Shown: positions 23,984-35,298 of the stretch, in pieces
Layout of the letters: each line of letters begins with the position of its first letter
How positions within the stretch are numbered: position 1 is the stretch's first letter
Assembly: GCA_039818825.1 (NCBI GenBank)
Contig: JBCBTD010000031.1
Coordinates: 1 to 49,058 of the forward strand
Source: JBCBTD01 sp039818825
Lineage (GTDB): Bacteria > Pseudomonadota > Alphaproteobacteria > Geminicoccales > Geminicoccaceae
Length of the DNA: 49,058 bases
Direction of reading: 5' to 3'
Position numbers and translations under genes: made by a program
Notes under the pieces: model-generated
What the model saw: the letters and a program-made list of their open reading frames with translations, nothing else
What the model was told of the DNA's origin: nothing
The model's database searches: none

Positions 23984-25420
23984 ATGCCTCCAAAACGTTC
24001 TGGCCAAGGTCGGCTCGTTGTCGTCTCCAACCGCGTCACGGTCGCCAACAAGCGGCAGCTTGCGCAAGCGGGCGGGCTCGCAGTCGGCCTGTTGTCGGCT
24101 CTGCGTGAGGCGGGCGGCATCTGGTTCGGCTGGAGCGGCGAGGTCAGCAAGGGCCAGCCCGGCGCCGTCCGGACGCACACCAGCGGTGCCATCACCTATG
24201 CGTTGACCGATCTGCCGGAAGCCGATTTCGAGGACTACTACGGCAACTTCGCCAATCGAACCTTGTGGCCGCTGTTCCACTATCGGATCGACCTCGCAAC
24301 CTACGACCACCGTTGGTACGCCGCCTATCGTCGGATCAACCGTCTGTTCGCCGAGCGCCTGAAGAAGATGCTGCGGCCGGACGACATGATCTGGATCCAC
24401 GACTACCACTTGATCTCGCTCGGTGACGAGTTGCGGCGGCTGGGTGTCGAAAACCGGATGGCGTTTTTCCTGCACATCCCGTTTCCGTCGCCGGAACTCT
24501 TTGCCACCCTGCCCTGGCAGCGCGGTCTTGCCCACGACCTCTGCGCCTACGACGTCGTCGGCTTCCAGACCGAAATCGATGCGCGCCAGTTCCGACTGTA
24601 TCTGGAGCAAGATCTCGGCGTGACCTTCGACGCCGAGGGGCGTGGGGCCCTGGACGGCCGGTCGTTCCTGGTCGCCGCGGTACCGATCGGCATCGACGGC
24701 GACGAGTTCGCGCGAATGACCGAACTCCCCGAAGCGCGACGCAACCGCCACCGTCTGCAAGAGGCGCTGCGCGGCCGCCGCCTGATCATAGGTGTCGACC
24801 GCCTCGACTACACCAAGGGCATCGCCGAGCGGTTGAAGAGCTTCAAATCACTCCTGGAGCTGATGGGCCCCGAGGGCAAGAGTGTCTCGTTCGTGCAGAT
24901 TTCGGCGCCATCCAGAGGCGATCTGCCCGAGTACCGCAACCTCCGCGTCGAGGTCGAAACCCTCGCCGGCCACATCAACGGCACCTATGGCGATGCCGAT
25001 TGGGTGCCGCTCCGCTACATGAACCGGAGCTTCTCGCGCACCGCGCTCGCTGGGTTCTTCAATCTGGCTCGAATCGGTCTGGTCACGCCGTTGCGTGACG
25101 GCATGAACCTTGTCGCAAAGGAGTTCGTCGCCGCGCAAAACCCCGAGGACCCAGGGGTGTTGGTCTTGTCGCGGTTTGCCGGCGCCGCACGTGAACTCGA
25201 CGGCGCGCTGGTGGTCAATCCGTACGACATCGAAATGGTCAGTCAGGCCATGGCAGGCGGGCTGTCGATGCCGCATGACGAGCGCAAGGACCGTTGGGAA
25301 CGGATGATGGCGGAGGTCCGCCATTTCGACATCCGTGGCTGGTGGACCAAATCGCTGCGCCTGCTGCGCGAGGTGGGCGAGGAACCGCAGCGCCGGCCCG
25401 AGGTTGCGGAGACGTCGTGA
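23984..25420 (+). CDS. otsA: Alpha,alpha-trehalose-phosphate synthase (UDP-forming)
   Basis: A 478-residue GT20 glycosyltransferase that makes trehalose-6-phosphate from UDP-glucose and glucose-6-phosphate. Conserved stretches are VVVSNRV, GGLAVGL, GWSGEV, LWPLFHY, MIWIHDYHL, FFLHIPFPSPELF, VDRLDYTKGI and TPLRDGMNLVAKEFVA. These cover both substrate sites. Length is normal. No ribosome site is obvious before the ATG at 23984. No otsB phosphatase is visible beside it. The local supply of glucose-6-phosphate isomerase and an alpha-glucoside importer fits osmoprotection or carbon storage. Confidence 0.95.
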   Translation: MPPKRSGQGRLVVVSNRVTVANKRQLAQAGGLAVGLLSALREAGGIWFGWSGEVSKGQPGAVRTHTSGAITYALTDLPEADFEDYYGNFANRTLWPLFHYRIDLATYDHRWYAAYRRINRLFAERLKKMLRPDDMIWIHDYHLISLGDELRRLGVENRMAFFLHIPFPSPELFATLPWQRGLAHDLCAYDVVGFQTEIDARQFRLYLEQDLGVTFDAEGRGALDGRSFLVAAVPIGIDGDEFARMTELPEARRNRHRLQEALRGRRLIIGVDRLDYTKGIAERLKSFKSLLELMGPEGKSVSFVQISAPSRGDLPEYRNLRVEVETLAGHINGTYGDADWVPLRYMNRSFSRTALAGFFNLARIGLVTPLRDGMNLVAKEFVAAQNPEDPGVLVLSRFAGAARELDGALVVNPYDIEMVSQAMAGGLSMPHDERKDRWERMMAEVRHFDIRGWWTKSLRLLREVGEEPQRRPEVAETS

Positions 25421-25440
25421 ACCTATCCGGACTGCCGGAC

Positions 25441-25469
25441 GTTGCAGGCCCAGGACGGCGACCATATAT
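25441..25469 (+). promoter_or_regulatory. Possible heat-shock (sigma-32 type) promoter of dnaK
   Basis: GTTGCA (25441-25446) and CCATATAT (25462-25469) are separated by 15 bp, resembling the CTTGnn and CCcCATnT boxes of RpoH promoters in alphaproteobacteria. It would give a leader of about 115 nt before dnaK. I see no CIRCE-type (HrcA) inverted repeat between otsA and dnaK. Confidence 0.4.
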
Positions 25470-25593
25470 GCGCTCAAGGTGAGCGCGTCGCTGCCCCTGC
25501 CCGGAAGATCTGCAGTTCCTCGAAGCTGTTACCGGGGTTGCGCTCGCCGGGACGAAACACACCTGTGCTCTGCACGTGAATGAGAGGAATTGC

Positions 25594-27498
<1,905 letters not shown>

Positions 27499-27515
27499 TC
27501 GAACCTACGTGAATT

Positions 27516-27544
27516 GGAGGGCCGGGGCATCGCCTCGGTCCTTC
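27516..27544 (+). terminator. Intercistronic hairpin between dnaK and dnaJ
   Basis: GGGCCGGGGC (27519-27528) and GCCTCGGTCC (27532-27541) pair fully as RNA with two G-U wobbles, extended by three more pairs outside, across a 3-base loop. No U-tract follows. It probably reduces read-through or stabilises the dnaK end of the transcript, giving more DnaK than DnaJ, rather than ending transcription fully. Confidence 0.4.
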
Positions 27545-27593
27545 GCACGTTCAGCGGCGGTGATCGCCGTGCGCCTCAAGGATGCCGCAGACC

Positions 27594-28715
27594 ATGGCGA
27601 AGCGTGACTACTACGAGGTGCTCGGCGTCAAGCGCGGTGCCGACGGCCAAGAGCTGAAGTCCGCCTATCGCAAGCTCGCCATGCAGTACCACCCGGATCG
27701 CAATCCCGGGGATGCGACTGCCGAGACGCGGTTCAAAGAGATCAACGAGGCCTACGAGATCCTCAAAGACGACCAGAAGCGCGCCGCTTACGACCAGTTC
27801 GGCCACGCGGCGTTCGAGCAAGGCGGTGGCGGCCGCCCGGGCGGGTTTGACTTTTCCAGCTTTGCCGACGTCTTCGACGACCTGTTTGGTGATCTGTCCG
27901 GCCGGCGGAGAGGCAACGGCCATCGCGGTGCCGATCTCCGTTTCAACCTGCAGATCAGCCTGGAGGATGCCTTCCACGGCAAGAAGGCCCAGCTCAACGT
28001 TCCGACTTCGGTCAGCTGCGACGCCTGCCAGGGTTCCGGCAGCGAAGGCGGTGCGCCGCCGGGCGGCTGCCCGACCTGCCGCGGCAGCGGCCGCATCCGC
28101 GCCCAACAAGGCCTGTTCACCCTCGAGCGCACCTGCCCGACCTGCCAAGGCTCCGGCGTGGTCATCAACGACCCCTGCCGAGCCTGCAACGGCGGCGGCC
28201 GCCAGCAGCGCGAGAAGTCGCTGGCCGTGAACATCCCGAAGGGCGTGGAGGACGGGACCCGGATCCGGCTCAGCGGCGAGGGCGAGGCCGGGCTACGGGG
28301 TGCGCCGGCGGGCGATCTGTACATCTTCATCAGCGTTGCCCAGCACCGCATCTTCCAGCGACAAGGCCGTGACCTCTACTGCGAGGTACCGATCGCCTTC
28401 ACCACCGCGGCACTCGGTGGCGAAATCGAGGTTCCGACCATCGAGGCCAAGCGGATCAAGGTACAGGTGCCGGCCGGCACCCAGACCGGCAAGCAGTTCC
28501 GGCTGCGCGACCGCGGCATGGTCGAACTCCAGGGCACACGCCGCGGCGACATGTACGTGGAGGTCACCATCGAAACGCCGGTCAATCTGACCAAGCAGCA
28601 GCAGGAGCTACTCCGCGAGTTCGACGGCGCCGGTCGCGGCGGCGACGCCCACCATCCGGAACGCAGCGGTTTCTTCGCCAAGGTGAAGGAGCTGTGGAGC
28701 GATCTGACGGAATGA
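27594..28715 (+). CDS. dnaJ: Chaperone protein DnaJ (Hsp40)
   Basis: A 373-residue type I J-protein. The J-domain contains HPD at residues 33-35 (QYHPDRNPGD). A Gly/Phe-rich linker reads GGGGRPGGFDFSSFADVFDDLFGD. The zinc-binding region has four CxxCxGxG-type repeats: CDACQGSG, CPTCRGSG, CPTCQGSG and CRACNGGG. The C-terminal substrate domain follows. The ATG at 27594 (MAKRDYYEVLG) fits the family start. It stimulates DnaK ATPase. The gene ends 33 bp from the convergent acyl-CoA synthetase remnant. Confidence 0.98.
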   Translation: MAKRDYYEVLGVKRGADGQELKSAYRKLAMQYHPDRNPGDATAETRFKEINEAYEILKDDQKRAAYDQFGHAAFEQGGGGRPGGFDFSSFADVFDDLFGDLSGRRRGNGHRGADLRFNLQISLEDAFHGKKAQLNVPTSVSCDACQGSGSEGGAPPGGCPTCRGSGRIRAQQGLFTLERTCPTCQGSGVVINDPCRACNGGGRQQREKSLAVNIPKGVEDGTRIRLSGEGEAGLRGAPAGDLYIFISVAQHRIFQRQGRDLYCEVPIAFTTAALGGEIEVPTIEAKRIKVQVPAGTQTGKQFRLRDRGMVELQGTRRGDMYVEVTIETPVNLTKQQQELLREFDGAGRGGDAHHPERSGFFAKVKELWSDLTE

Positions 28716-28748
28716 ACGCTGGCCAAGATCCCCGCAGCCGAGCGGTCG

Positions 28749-30304
28749 CTACCGCGTTTGGTGCCCTTCCGTCGCTTGCCGTTCGAGTGAGACCCGGTCG
28801 ACCTTGCCCGTGGGATTGAGTGGCATCTGGTCGAGAAACACGATCTCTTCGGGCGCTTTGTACCCCACCCGCTGCCGCGCGAACGCGATTAGCTCAGTGG
28901 GTGTCGGTGGCGTCACCTCCGCCTTCAGTTCGACGTAGGCACGCACGTTCTCGCCGCGAACGAGATCATGGATGCCGATCACCCCCGCCAGCGCAACTGC
29001 ATCATGGACGAGCAAAGCGTCCTCGACTTCTTGGGGAAAGATGTTCGAGCCGTCATGCACGATGATCTGCTTCTTCCGACCACAGAAGTAGTAGCCCTCG
29101 GCATCGACGCACATGACGTCGCCGGTATCGAACCAGCCGTCAGCGCCGTAGACGGCCGCCGTGGCTTCTGGCGCATTCCAGTAGTACGGCATGGTTCCCG
29201 GGAACTTGACCCAAAGGCGGCCTTCGACGCCTGACGCAACCGGGTCGCCGGAGTCGTTCCGAACCTCGGCGGCATATCCGGGCCCGACACGCCCGACAGA
29301 ACCCGGCTTGACCAAACCCGACGACGGGTTGACGTGGGACAGGCCGATCTCGGTCATGCCATACAGTTCGTCGATCCTGAGCGCGGTCTTGGCGGTGAAT
29401 TCCGTTGCGAGCTGTTCGGGGGCCTTGTCACCGCCGGAGCAAACCACCCGCAGCGAAGCAAAATCTTCAGGTCGCGCCAGCGCGTTGCGCTCCAACTGAA
29501 ACAGTGCTGCCGGCAGCATGACCACCACCGTCGGCCGCCAGCACCGCATCATCTCCAGCTGACCCAAAAGATCGCCGACCCGAGGCACCAGTGCCGTGCA
29601 CCTTCCGACCAAGCAGCAAAGACGTTCAAGTAGCCACCAACGTGGGAGCAGGACGACGCCGCCATGACCCGGTCATCAGGTGCCAGCTGATAGCTGCGCG
29701 CTGCGCTCGCGAAGACCCAACCGAGGCTTCGGTGGGTGTGGGTGACGCCCTTTGCCGGTCCGGTGCTCCCCGACGTAAAGAAGATGATCGACGCCGTGTC
29801 TTCGCTCGCCTCTGGAAGCGCGGCACGACCTGCGCCAGGCACCAGCAGGTCGGCGAAGTCGACAGCCTCGTTTGGGCGCCCACCTTCCCCGTGCACGATG
29901 CGCCATTGTAGTGCTGCCGTAGCTTTGGCACCGGCAACGTCGTCTTGGCGTTCGACTTCGTGAACGAGCGCTCGCGCGCCGCTGATGTCGAGCGCATGGT
30001 CGATCTCGAAGCTCGTGTAGCGGTAGTTCAACGGTACCGCGACGAGGCCCGCTTTGATCGCACCCAAGTAGTGGATGAAGAGCCCGCCGCAATTCGGCAA
30101 CAACGATGCAACACGGTCGCCAACGACCAGCCCGAGACCGAGCAGGTTCCGCGCATAGGCCTCGCTCAGGTCGTCGAGCTCCCGCCACGTCCAGCGCCCG
30201 TCCGCTGTCACCAAGGCCACCTCGTCCGGGTAGAGGTCGAGGCCGCGGGCCAGCGCCTTGGAGAGCGTCACCGGTTGTGACAGCAACCCGCCGTGGTTGG
30301 TCAT
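28749..30304 (-). pseudogene. Acyl-CoA synthetase (AMP-binding), broken by a frameshift
   Basis: Two frames together make one ANL-superfamily ligase of about 518 residues. The first half (30304 to ~29612) begins MTNHGGLLSQPVTLSKALA and holds the P-loop SIIFFTSGSTGPAKGVTHTH. The second (~29612 to 28749) has ELYGMTEIG, WFDTGDVMCVD, YYFCGRKKQII and the catalytic lysine in NPTGKVDR. The join is at GTCTTTGCTGCTTGGTCGG: one extra base there would restore NVFAALVGRCTALVP, so one base is missing. All motifs are intact, which suggests a recent mutation or an assembly error. The ATG at 30304 has GGGAG upstream. The acid substrate is unknown. Confidence 0.85.
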
Positions 30305-30622
30305 CTTCCGGCTCCCTGTCGTACTCTGAACGTGGAATGCCGAGACCGGTCGAACCGAACAAGGGGGAAAGCCGCGGCGCTGCTCGTCCGAGGCGGCGAA
30401 CGAGTCCCCGCCAATGCGCCGTTGGGAGGAGCGGCGAAGGCGACCGGGGCCATCGCCCAGAGCTGGGAGCAGTGCGTCGCCGGCTAGGCACAGATCGTCC
30501 AGTTCCCCCGCACGCCGCGACGCTGAAGGTCTCCCGGCTGTCGATGCTTGCGGTTGTGTTCGACCACTGACCGGGATTACCCTTCGGCTCATCGAGTGGC
30601 CAACGACTCGCGGGGGGCAACC
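30305..30622. promoter_or_regulatory. Divergent intergenic region before the trehalose/alpha-glucoside operon
   Basis: This 318-bp gap separates the acyl-CoA synthetase remnant (minus) from the sugar-binding protein (plus), so it must hold both promoters. A short plus-strand frame ending at 30487 has no ribosome site and no recognisable motif. I see no clear LacI-type operator palindrome and no regulator gene. The promoter cannot be placed with confidence. Confidence 0.4.
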
Positions 30623-31906
30623 ATGCCGGTTCGAATGCACGCACTCACGTTCGGCGTCAGCCTGGCGGCGCTCGCCGCCGGTGGTTGGCTGGCTCCGTCC
30701 GCCAACGCGCAGGGCCTGTCGATCTCGTGCGGCGCCGTCGGCCAGGAACTCAAGCTTTGCCAGGACGGCGTGGCCGCCTGGTCGGCCGAATCGGGCATCC
30801 CGGTCGAGGTGGTCTCGACACCCAACGCCACGAACGAGCGGCTCGCCCTCTACCAGCAGCTGCTCGCCTCCGGCAGCAGCGACATCGACGTCTTCCAGAT
30901 CGACGTCATCTGGCCGGGCATCCTCGGCACCCACTTCCTCGACCTGTCGCCGGTGTTCGCCCAGGAAGACCTGGAGGCGCATTTCCCGGCGATCATCGAG
31001 AACAACACGATCGCCGACGAACTCAAGGCGATCCCGTGGTTCACCGATGCTGGCGTGCTCTACTACCGCTCTGACTTGCTGGAACAACACGGCTTCGAAG
31101 CGCCGACGACTTGGCAGGAGCTCACCGAGATCGCCCAGGTCGTCCAGGACGCGGAGCGCGCCGCCGGCAATGACAAGATGCAGGGCTTCGTCTTCCAAGG
31201 GAACGCCTACGAGGGACTGACCTGCAACGCGCTCGAGTGGATCGACAGCTTCGGCGGCGGCACGATCATCGACGCCGAAGGAACGGTGACGGTGAACAAC
31301 CCGGAGGCGATCACCGCCATCGACACAGCCGCAGGGTGGATCAACACGATCGCACCGCAGGGTGTCCTTTCCTACCAGGAGGAAGACGCGCGCGGCGTGT
31401 TCCAGTCCGGTCATGCCGTGTTCATGCGCAACTGGCCCTACGCGTGGGCGCTGGCCAACGCCGCGGACAGCCCCGTCTCCGGCAAGGTTGGCGTGGTCGC
31501 ACTCCCGGCTGGCGGCGCTGATGGCAGCGCTACCGGGGTGCTGGGCGGCTGGAACCTGGCGGTGTCGCGCTACACCGAAATGCCCGACGAAGCCCGCGAC
31601 CTCGTTCGCTACCTCACGTCTTACGAGGAGCAAAAACGCCGGGCCATCGAGGGCGCGTACAACCCGACGATCATCGCGCTCTACGAGGACGCGGACGTTC
31701 TCGCAGCCAACCCGTTCTTCGGCTCTCTGTTCGAGACCTTTGCCAACGCCGTAGCGCGGCCGTCGGCCGTGGCTGGGACGCGCTACAACCAGGTGTCGAC
31801 GGAGTTCTGGAACGCCGTCCACCGCACCCTGAGTGGACAGGGTGACGCGACGACCAATCTTGCCGATCTGGATCGGCGGCTACAGCGCATCGCCAGGAAC
31901 TGGTAG
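30623..31906 (+). CDS. thuE: Sugar ABC transporter substrate-binding protein, ThuE-like
   Basis: A 427-residue periplasmic family 1 solute-binding protein. The signal peptide covers about residues 1-31, with cleavage near PSANAQG. The mature start LSISCGAVGQELKLCQDGVA, then STPNATNERLALYQQLLA and DIDVFQIDVIWPGILG, closely resembles trehalose/maltitol-binding ThuE. The ATG at 30623 is the first good start; GGGGG lies upstream. It delivers trehalose, maltose-like or sucrose-like sugars to the permeases encoded next, and overlaps the first permease gene by one base. Confidence 0.85.
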   Translation: MPVRMHALTFGVSLAALAAGGWLAPSANAQGLSISCGAVGQELKLCQDGVAAWSAESGIPVEVVSTPNATNERLALYQQLLASGSSDIDVFQIDVIWPGILGTHFLDLSPVFAQEDLEAHFPAIIENNTIADELKAIPWFTDAGVLYYRSDLLEQHGFEAPTTWQELTEIAQVVQDAERAAGNDKMQGFVFQGNAYEGLTCNALEWIDSFGGGTIIDAEGTVTVNNPEAITAIDTAAGWINTIAPQGVLSYQEEDARGVFQSGHAVFMRNWPYAWALANAADSPVSGKVGVVALPAGGADGSATGVLGGWNLAVSRYTEMPDEARDLVRYLTSYEEQKRRAIEGAYNPTIIALYEDADVLAANPFFGSLFETFANAVARPSAVAGTRYNQVSTEFWNAVHRTLSGQGDATTNLADLDRRLQRIARNW

Positions 31907-32826
31907 TGGCGACGCGCGCCGGCGGCGCGCCTCCGGCTCTTTCGGCGCTCACCCGGCAACGCCAGAAGAGCGCCTGGCTGTTCCTGGCGCCGATGGTGAT
32001 CGTGCTGGCCCTTGTTGCGGGGTGGCCGTTGTTCCGCACCATCGCGCTGAGCCTGACCGACGCCAATCTCGCCGACCTCGATGCCCGCAGCTTCGTCGGG
32101 CTCGAGAACTACGCATTCCTGATCGAAGATCCGGATTGGTGGCGCGCCGTGCGCAACACCGCGGTCTTCACTCTCGCATCGGTGTCGATCGAGACGGCGT
32201 TGGGCTTGGCCATCGCTCTGGCGCTCAACGCGCACTTCCGCGGTCGCGGCCTGCTGCGCGCGGCCGTGCTGATCCCCTGGGCGATCCCGACCGTCGTGTC
32301 CGCCCAGATGTGGCGGTGGATGTTCAATGACGTCTACGGCGTGATCAACGAGGTCATGCTGACGGTCGGGCTGATCAGCGAGCCTTGGGCCTGGCTGGCT
32401 GACCCGGCCCTTTCCATGACGGCCGTCGTTGCCGTCGACGTTTGGAAGACGACGCCGTTCATGGCGTTGCTCATCCTCGCCGGCCTGCAGATGCTGCCGC
32501 AAGACTGCTACGAGAATGCGAAGATCGACGGGGTGCATCCGGTCGTGGTCTTCTTCAGAGTCACGCTGCCGTTGTTGCGGCCCGCCATTCTCGTCGCGGT
32601 GATCTTCCGGACGCTCGACGCCTTGCGTATCTTCGACCTGATCTACGTGATGCAGGGGAACAAGCAGGACACGATGTCGATGTCGATCTATGCACGACAA
32701 CAACTCGTGGACTTTCAGGACGTTGGTTACGGTTCCGCCGCCGCGACCATGCTGTTCATGATCATCGCTTTGTTCACCGCCGTCTATCTGACCCTCGGTG
32801 GCATCGGGCGGGAGGAAAAGGCGTGA
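31906..32826 (+). CDS. thuF: Sugar ABC transporter permease, ThuF/MalF-like
   Basis: A 306-residue permease with six predicted membrane helices, the first being WLFLAPMVIVLALVAGWPLF. The EAA loop is visible as YENAKIDGVHPVVVFFRVTLPLLRP near residue 205, the contact point for the ATPase. The start is a GTG overlapping the previous stop. It forms the channel with the next gene. Assignment as ThuF rests mainly on the ThuE-like binding protein. Confidence 0.85.
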   Translation: MATRAGGAPPALSALTRQRQKSAWLFLAPMVIVLALVAGWPLFRTIALSLTDANLADLDARSFVGLENYAFLIEDPDWWRAVRNTAVFTLASVSIETALGLAIALALNAHFRGRGLLRAAVLIPWAIPTVVSAQMWRWMFNDVYGVINEVMLTVGLISEPWAWLADPALSMTAVVAVDVWKTTPFMALLILAGLQMLPQDCYENAKIDGVHPVVVFFRVTLPLLRPAILVAVIFRTLDALRIFDLIYVMQGNKQDTMSMSIYARQQLVDFQDVGYGSAAATMLFMIIALFTAVYLTLGGIGREEKA

Positions 32827-33662
32827 GTCGGGCGCAGCGCCGCCTCCTCGGCCAGGTCGTTTTCTATGCTTTCCTGGCGATCCTCGTCGTCTACACGGTC
32901 TTCCCGTTCTACTGGGCGATCGTCACCTCGCTGAAGTCCGGCAGCGAACTGTTCGAGGCCGGGTTCTGGCCGCTCGCCCCGGCCTGGAACAACTACGTCA
33001 TCGTCTTCGAGGAACAGCCGTTCGGCCGGCAGATCCTGAACTCCGTGATCGTTGCCGTATCGGTGGTCCTGCTCTCGCTGAGCTTGGCGGTGCTGGCGGC
33101 CTACGCGCTCGGCCGCATCGCGTTTCGCGGCCGGCGCCTCTTGCTCTTCACCATTCTCGGCGTCTCGATGTTCCCGCAGATCGCGGTGCTCTCGGGCATG
33201 TTCGAGCTGGTGCGGACGCTCGGCCTCTACAACAACCTGCTGTCGCTGGTGATCTCCTACATGATCTTCACCCTGCCGTTCACGGTGTGGGTATTGACCA
33301 CGTTCATGCGCGAGCTGCCGAAAGAGCTGGAGGAGGCGGCCATCGTCGACGGCGCGACCCCGTTCGTGGTGGTGACCCAGGTGTTCTTGCCGCTGATGGG
33401 TCCGGCGCTGGTCACCACAGGTCTGCTCGCCTTCATCGCCGCATGGAACGAGTTTCTGTTCGCCCTGACGTTCACGCTCAGCTCGGAGCAACGCACGGTG
33501 CCGGTGGCGATCGGCTTGATCTCCGGCGCGTCGGCGTACGAACTTCCCTGGGCGAACATCATGGCGGCATCGGTCATCGTTACCCTGCCGTTGATCGCTC
33601 TCGTTCTGGTCTTCCAACGGCGCATCGTCTCGGGCCTCACCGCGGGCGCCGTGAAAGGATGA
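32823..33662 (+). CDS. thuG: Sugar ABC transporter permease, ThuG/MalG-like
   Basis: A 279-residue permease, six helices, beginning VSRAQRRLLGQVVFYAFLAI. The EAA loop reads ELEEAAIVDGATPFVVVTQV near residue 180, and IAAWNEFLFALTF follows, a typical MalG-family segment. The start is a GTG whose last two bases begin the stop of the previous gene (GTGA). The frame is open further upstream but that part is not protein-like. It ends overlapping the glycosidase start by four bases (ATGA). Confidence 0.87.
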   Translation: MSRAQRRLLGQVVFYAFLAILVVYTVFPFYWAIVTSLKSGSELFEAGFWPLAPAWNNYVIVFEEQPFGRQILNSVIVAVSVVLLSLSLAVLAAYALGRIAFRGRRLLLFTILGVSMFPQIAVLSGMFELVRTLGLYNNLLSLVISYMIFTLPFTVWVLTTFMRELPKELEEAAIVDGATPFVVVTQVFLPLMGPALVTTGLLAFIAAWNEFLFALTFTLSSEQRTVPVAIGLISGASAYELPWANIMAASVIVTLPLIALVLVFQRRIVSGLTAGAVKG

Positions 33663-35287
33663 CCGGCGACGCTCCCTGGTGGCGCGGCGCCGTCGTTTAC
33701 CAGATCTACCCGCGCTCCTTTGCCGACAGCGACGGCGACGGTACGGGCGATTTGCGTGGGATTACCGAACGCCTGCCGTACTTGCGCGATCTGGGCGTCG
33801 ACGGCGTTTGGATTTCGCCCTTCTTCACCTCTCCGCAGGCCGACTACGGCTACGACGTGCAGGACTATCGAGACGTCGATCCCATGTTCGGCACCCTGGC
33901 GGATGCCGACGCCTTGATCGCCCGTGCCCACGAACTCGGGCTCAAGGTGATGGTGGACTTGGTGCTGAGCCATACCAGCGACCGCCATCCCTGGTTCGAC
34001 GCCAGCCGCCAGGACCGAAGCAATTCCCTTGCGGACTGGTACGTCTGGGCCGATCCGCGCGCCGACGGCACGGCGCCCAACAACTGGCTGTCGGTGTTCG
34101 GCGGTCCGGCCTGGCAGTACGACTCGCGGCGCGATCAGTACTACCTGCACAACTTCCTGGTCCAACAACCCGACCTGAACCTGCACCAGCCCGCGGTGGT
34201 CGCCGCGCTGCTCGACGTCGCCAAGTTCTGGCTCGACCGAGGCGTCGACGGGTTCCGGCTCGACGCGATCGACTTCGGCGTGCACGACCCCGAACTCAGG
34301 GACAATCCGGTGCGACCGCCGAAGGCCGGTACCGGCGGCGGCATGATCCCGGGAACGCCGTTCGCCCGGCAGCTGCACGCCTACCAGAAGGGCCTCGCCG
34401 AGCTTCGCCCGATCCTGCTGACGCCGCTTCGCCGGTTGGCGGACGGCTATGGCGAGATCGCACTCCTGGGTGAGCTTTCGGGCGAGCGCGCGCTCGACAA
34501 CGCCGCCCGCTACACCCGCGGCACCGACGGCATGCACATGGCGTACACCTTCGATCTGCTGGCCTGCCCATTGGCGGCCGACGCGATCGGCGACATCGTC
34601 GAGTCGCTGGAATCGAAGATCGAAGACGGCTGGCCGGCGTGGTCGTTCTCGAACCACGACGTGATCCGCGCGCCCACCCGGTTCGGCGGCGAGGCGCCTT
34701 CGGAGGCACTCTGCCGGCTGCTGCCCGTGCTGCTGACCTGCCTCCGAGGGACGCTCTGCCTCTACCAAGGGGAGGAACTCGGGCTCAGCGAGGCGGACAT
34801 CGCGTTCGAGGATCTCCAGGACCCGTACGGCAAGACCTTCTGGCCGCGGTTCAAGGGCCGCGACGGGTGCCGGACACCGATGCCGTGGAGCGCTGGAGTT
34901 CCGTCGGCGGGCTTTACCGTCGGGCAACCTTGGTTGCCGATCCCAGAAGACCACGCGCGGCGCGCGGTCGACGTTCAGGCGGCCGAGCCGACGTCGACCT
35001 TGACCACCACCGGCCAGTTCCTCGCCTGGCGGCGGAGGCAGCCCGCGTTGCGCTTGGGTGACTTCGTCAGAGTGTCGGCGCCGGAGCCGGTGCTGGCCTT
35101 CGAGCGGCGCACCGCCGGACAACGGCTGCTCTGCGCGTTCAACCTCAGCGGTGAGGCCGTGCATTGGCCGTCGGGGCGAACGCTCGAAGCCGCCGACGCG
35201 CTACTGTCCGATGCCGCGAGCCTGGGCCGCGACGGGGCGATCGACTTCCCAGGCTACGGCGTCGCGATCGCAGCCGTGACCGACTGA
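33659..35287 (+). CDS. Glycoside hydrolase family 13 alpha-glucosidase
   Basis: A 542-residue GH13 enzyme without a signal peptide, so cytoplasmic. The N-terminus WWRGAVVYQIYPRSFADSDG and the DGVWISPFFTSPQADYGYDV region are typical of oligo-1,6-glucosidase/alpha-glucosidase members. Catalytic residues: nucleophile Asp202 in GFRLDAIDF, acid/base Glu272 in LGELSGE, and Asp334 in FSNHDVIR. It hydrolyses the imported alpha-glucoside to glucose. The order binding protein, two permeases, glucosidase, ATPase is that of the aglEFGAK operon of rhizobia, in which AglA is this enzyme, though the transport parts look more like Thu. Trehalose, sucrose or maltose are candidate substrates. Confidence 0.9.
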   Translation: MTGDAPWWRGAVVYQIYPRSFADSDGDGTGDLRGITERLPYLRDLGVDGVWISPFFTSPQADYGYDVQDYRDVDPMFGTLADADALIARAHELGLKVMVDLVLSHTSDRHPWFDASRQDRSNSLADWYVWADPRADGTAPNNWLSVFGGPAWQYDSRRDQYYLHNFLVQQPDLNLHQPAVVAALLDVAKFWLDRGVDGFRLDAIDFGVHDPELRDNPVRPPKAGTGGGMIPGTPFARQLHAYQKGLAELRPILLTPLRRLADGYGEIALLGELSGERALDNAARYTRGTDGMHMAYTFDLLACPLAADAIGDIVESLESKIEDGWPAWSFSNHDVIRAPTRFGGEAPSEALCRLLPVLLTCLRGTLCLYQGEELGLSEADIAFEDLQDPYGKTFWPRFKGRDGCRTPMPWSAGVPSAGFTVGQPWLPIPEDHARRAVDVQAAEPTSTLTTTGQFLAWRRRQPALRLGDFVRVSAPEPVLAFERRTAGQRLLCAFNLSGEAVHWPSGRTLEAADALLSDAASLGRDGAIDFPGYGVAIAAVTD

Positions 35288-35298
35288 GGAGAGCCAAG

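Noticed and set aside
28742..28755. Hairpin GCGGT-CGCT-ACCGC as a dnaJ terminator
   Set aside because: The stem has only five pairs and overlaps the stop of the convergent gene, with only GTTT after it.
30293..30487. 64-codon frame upstream of the sugar-binding protein
   Set aside because: No ribosome site or motif; treated as part of the regulatory region.
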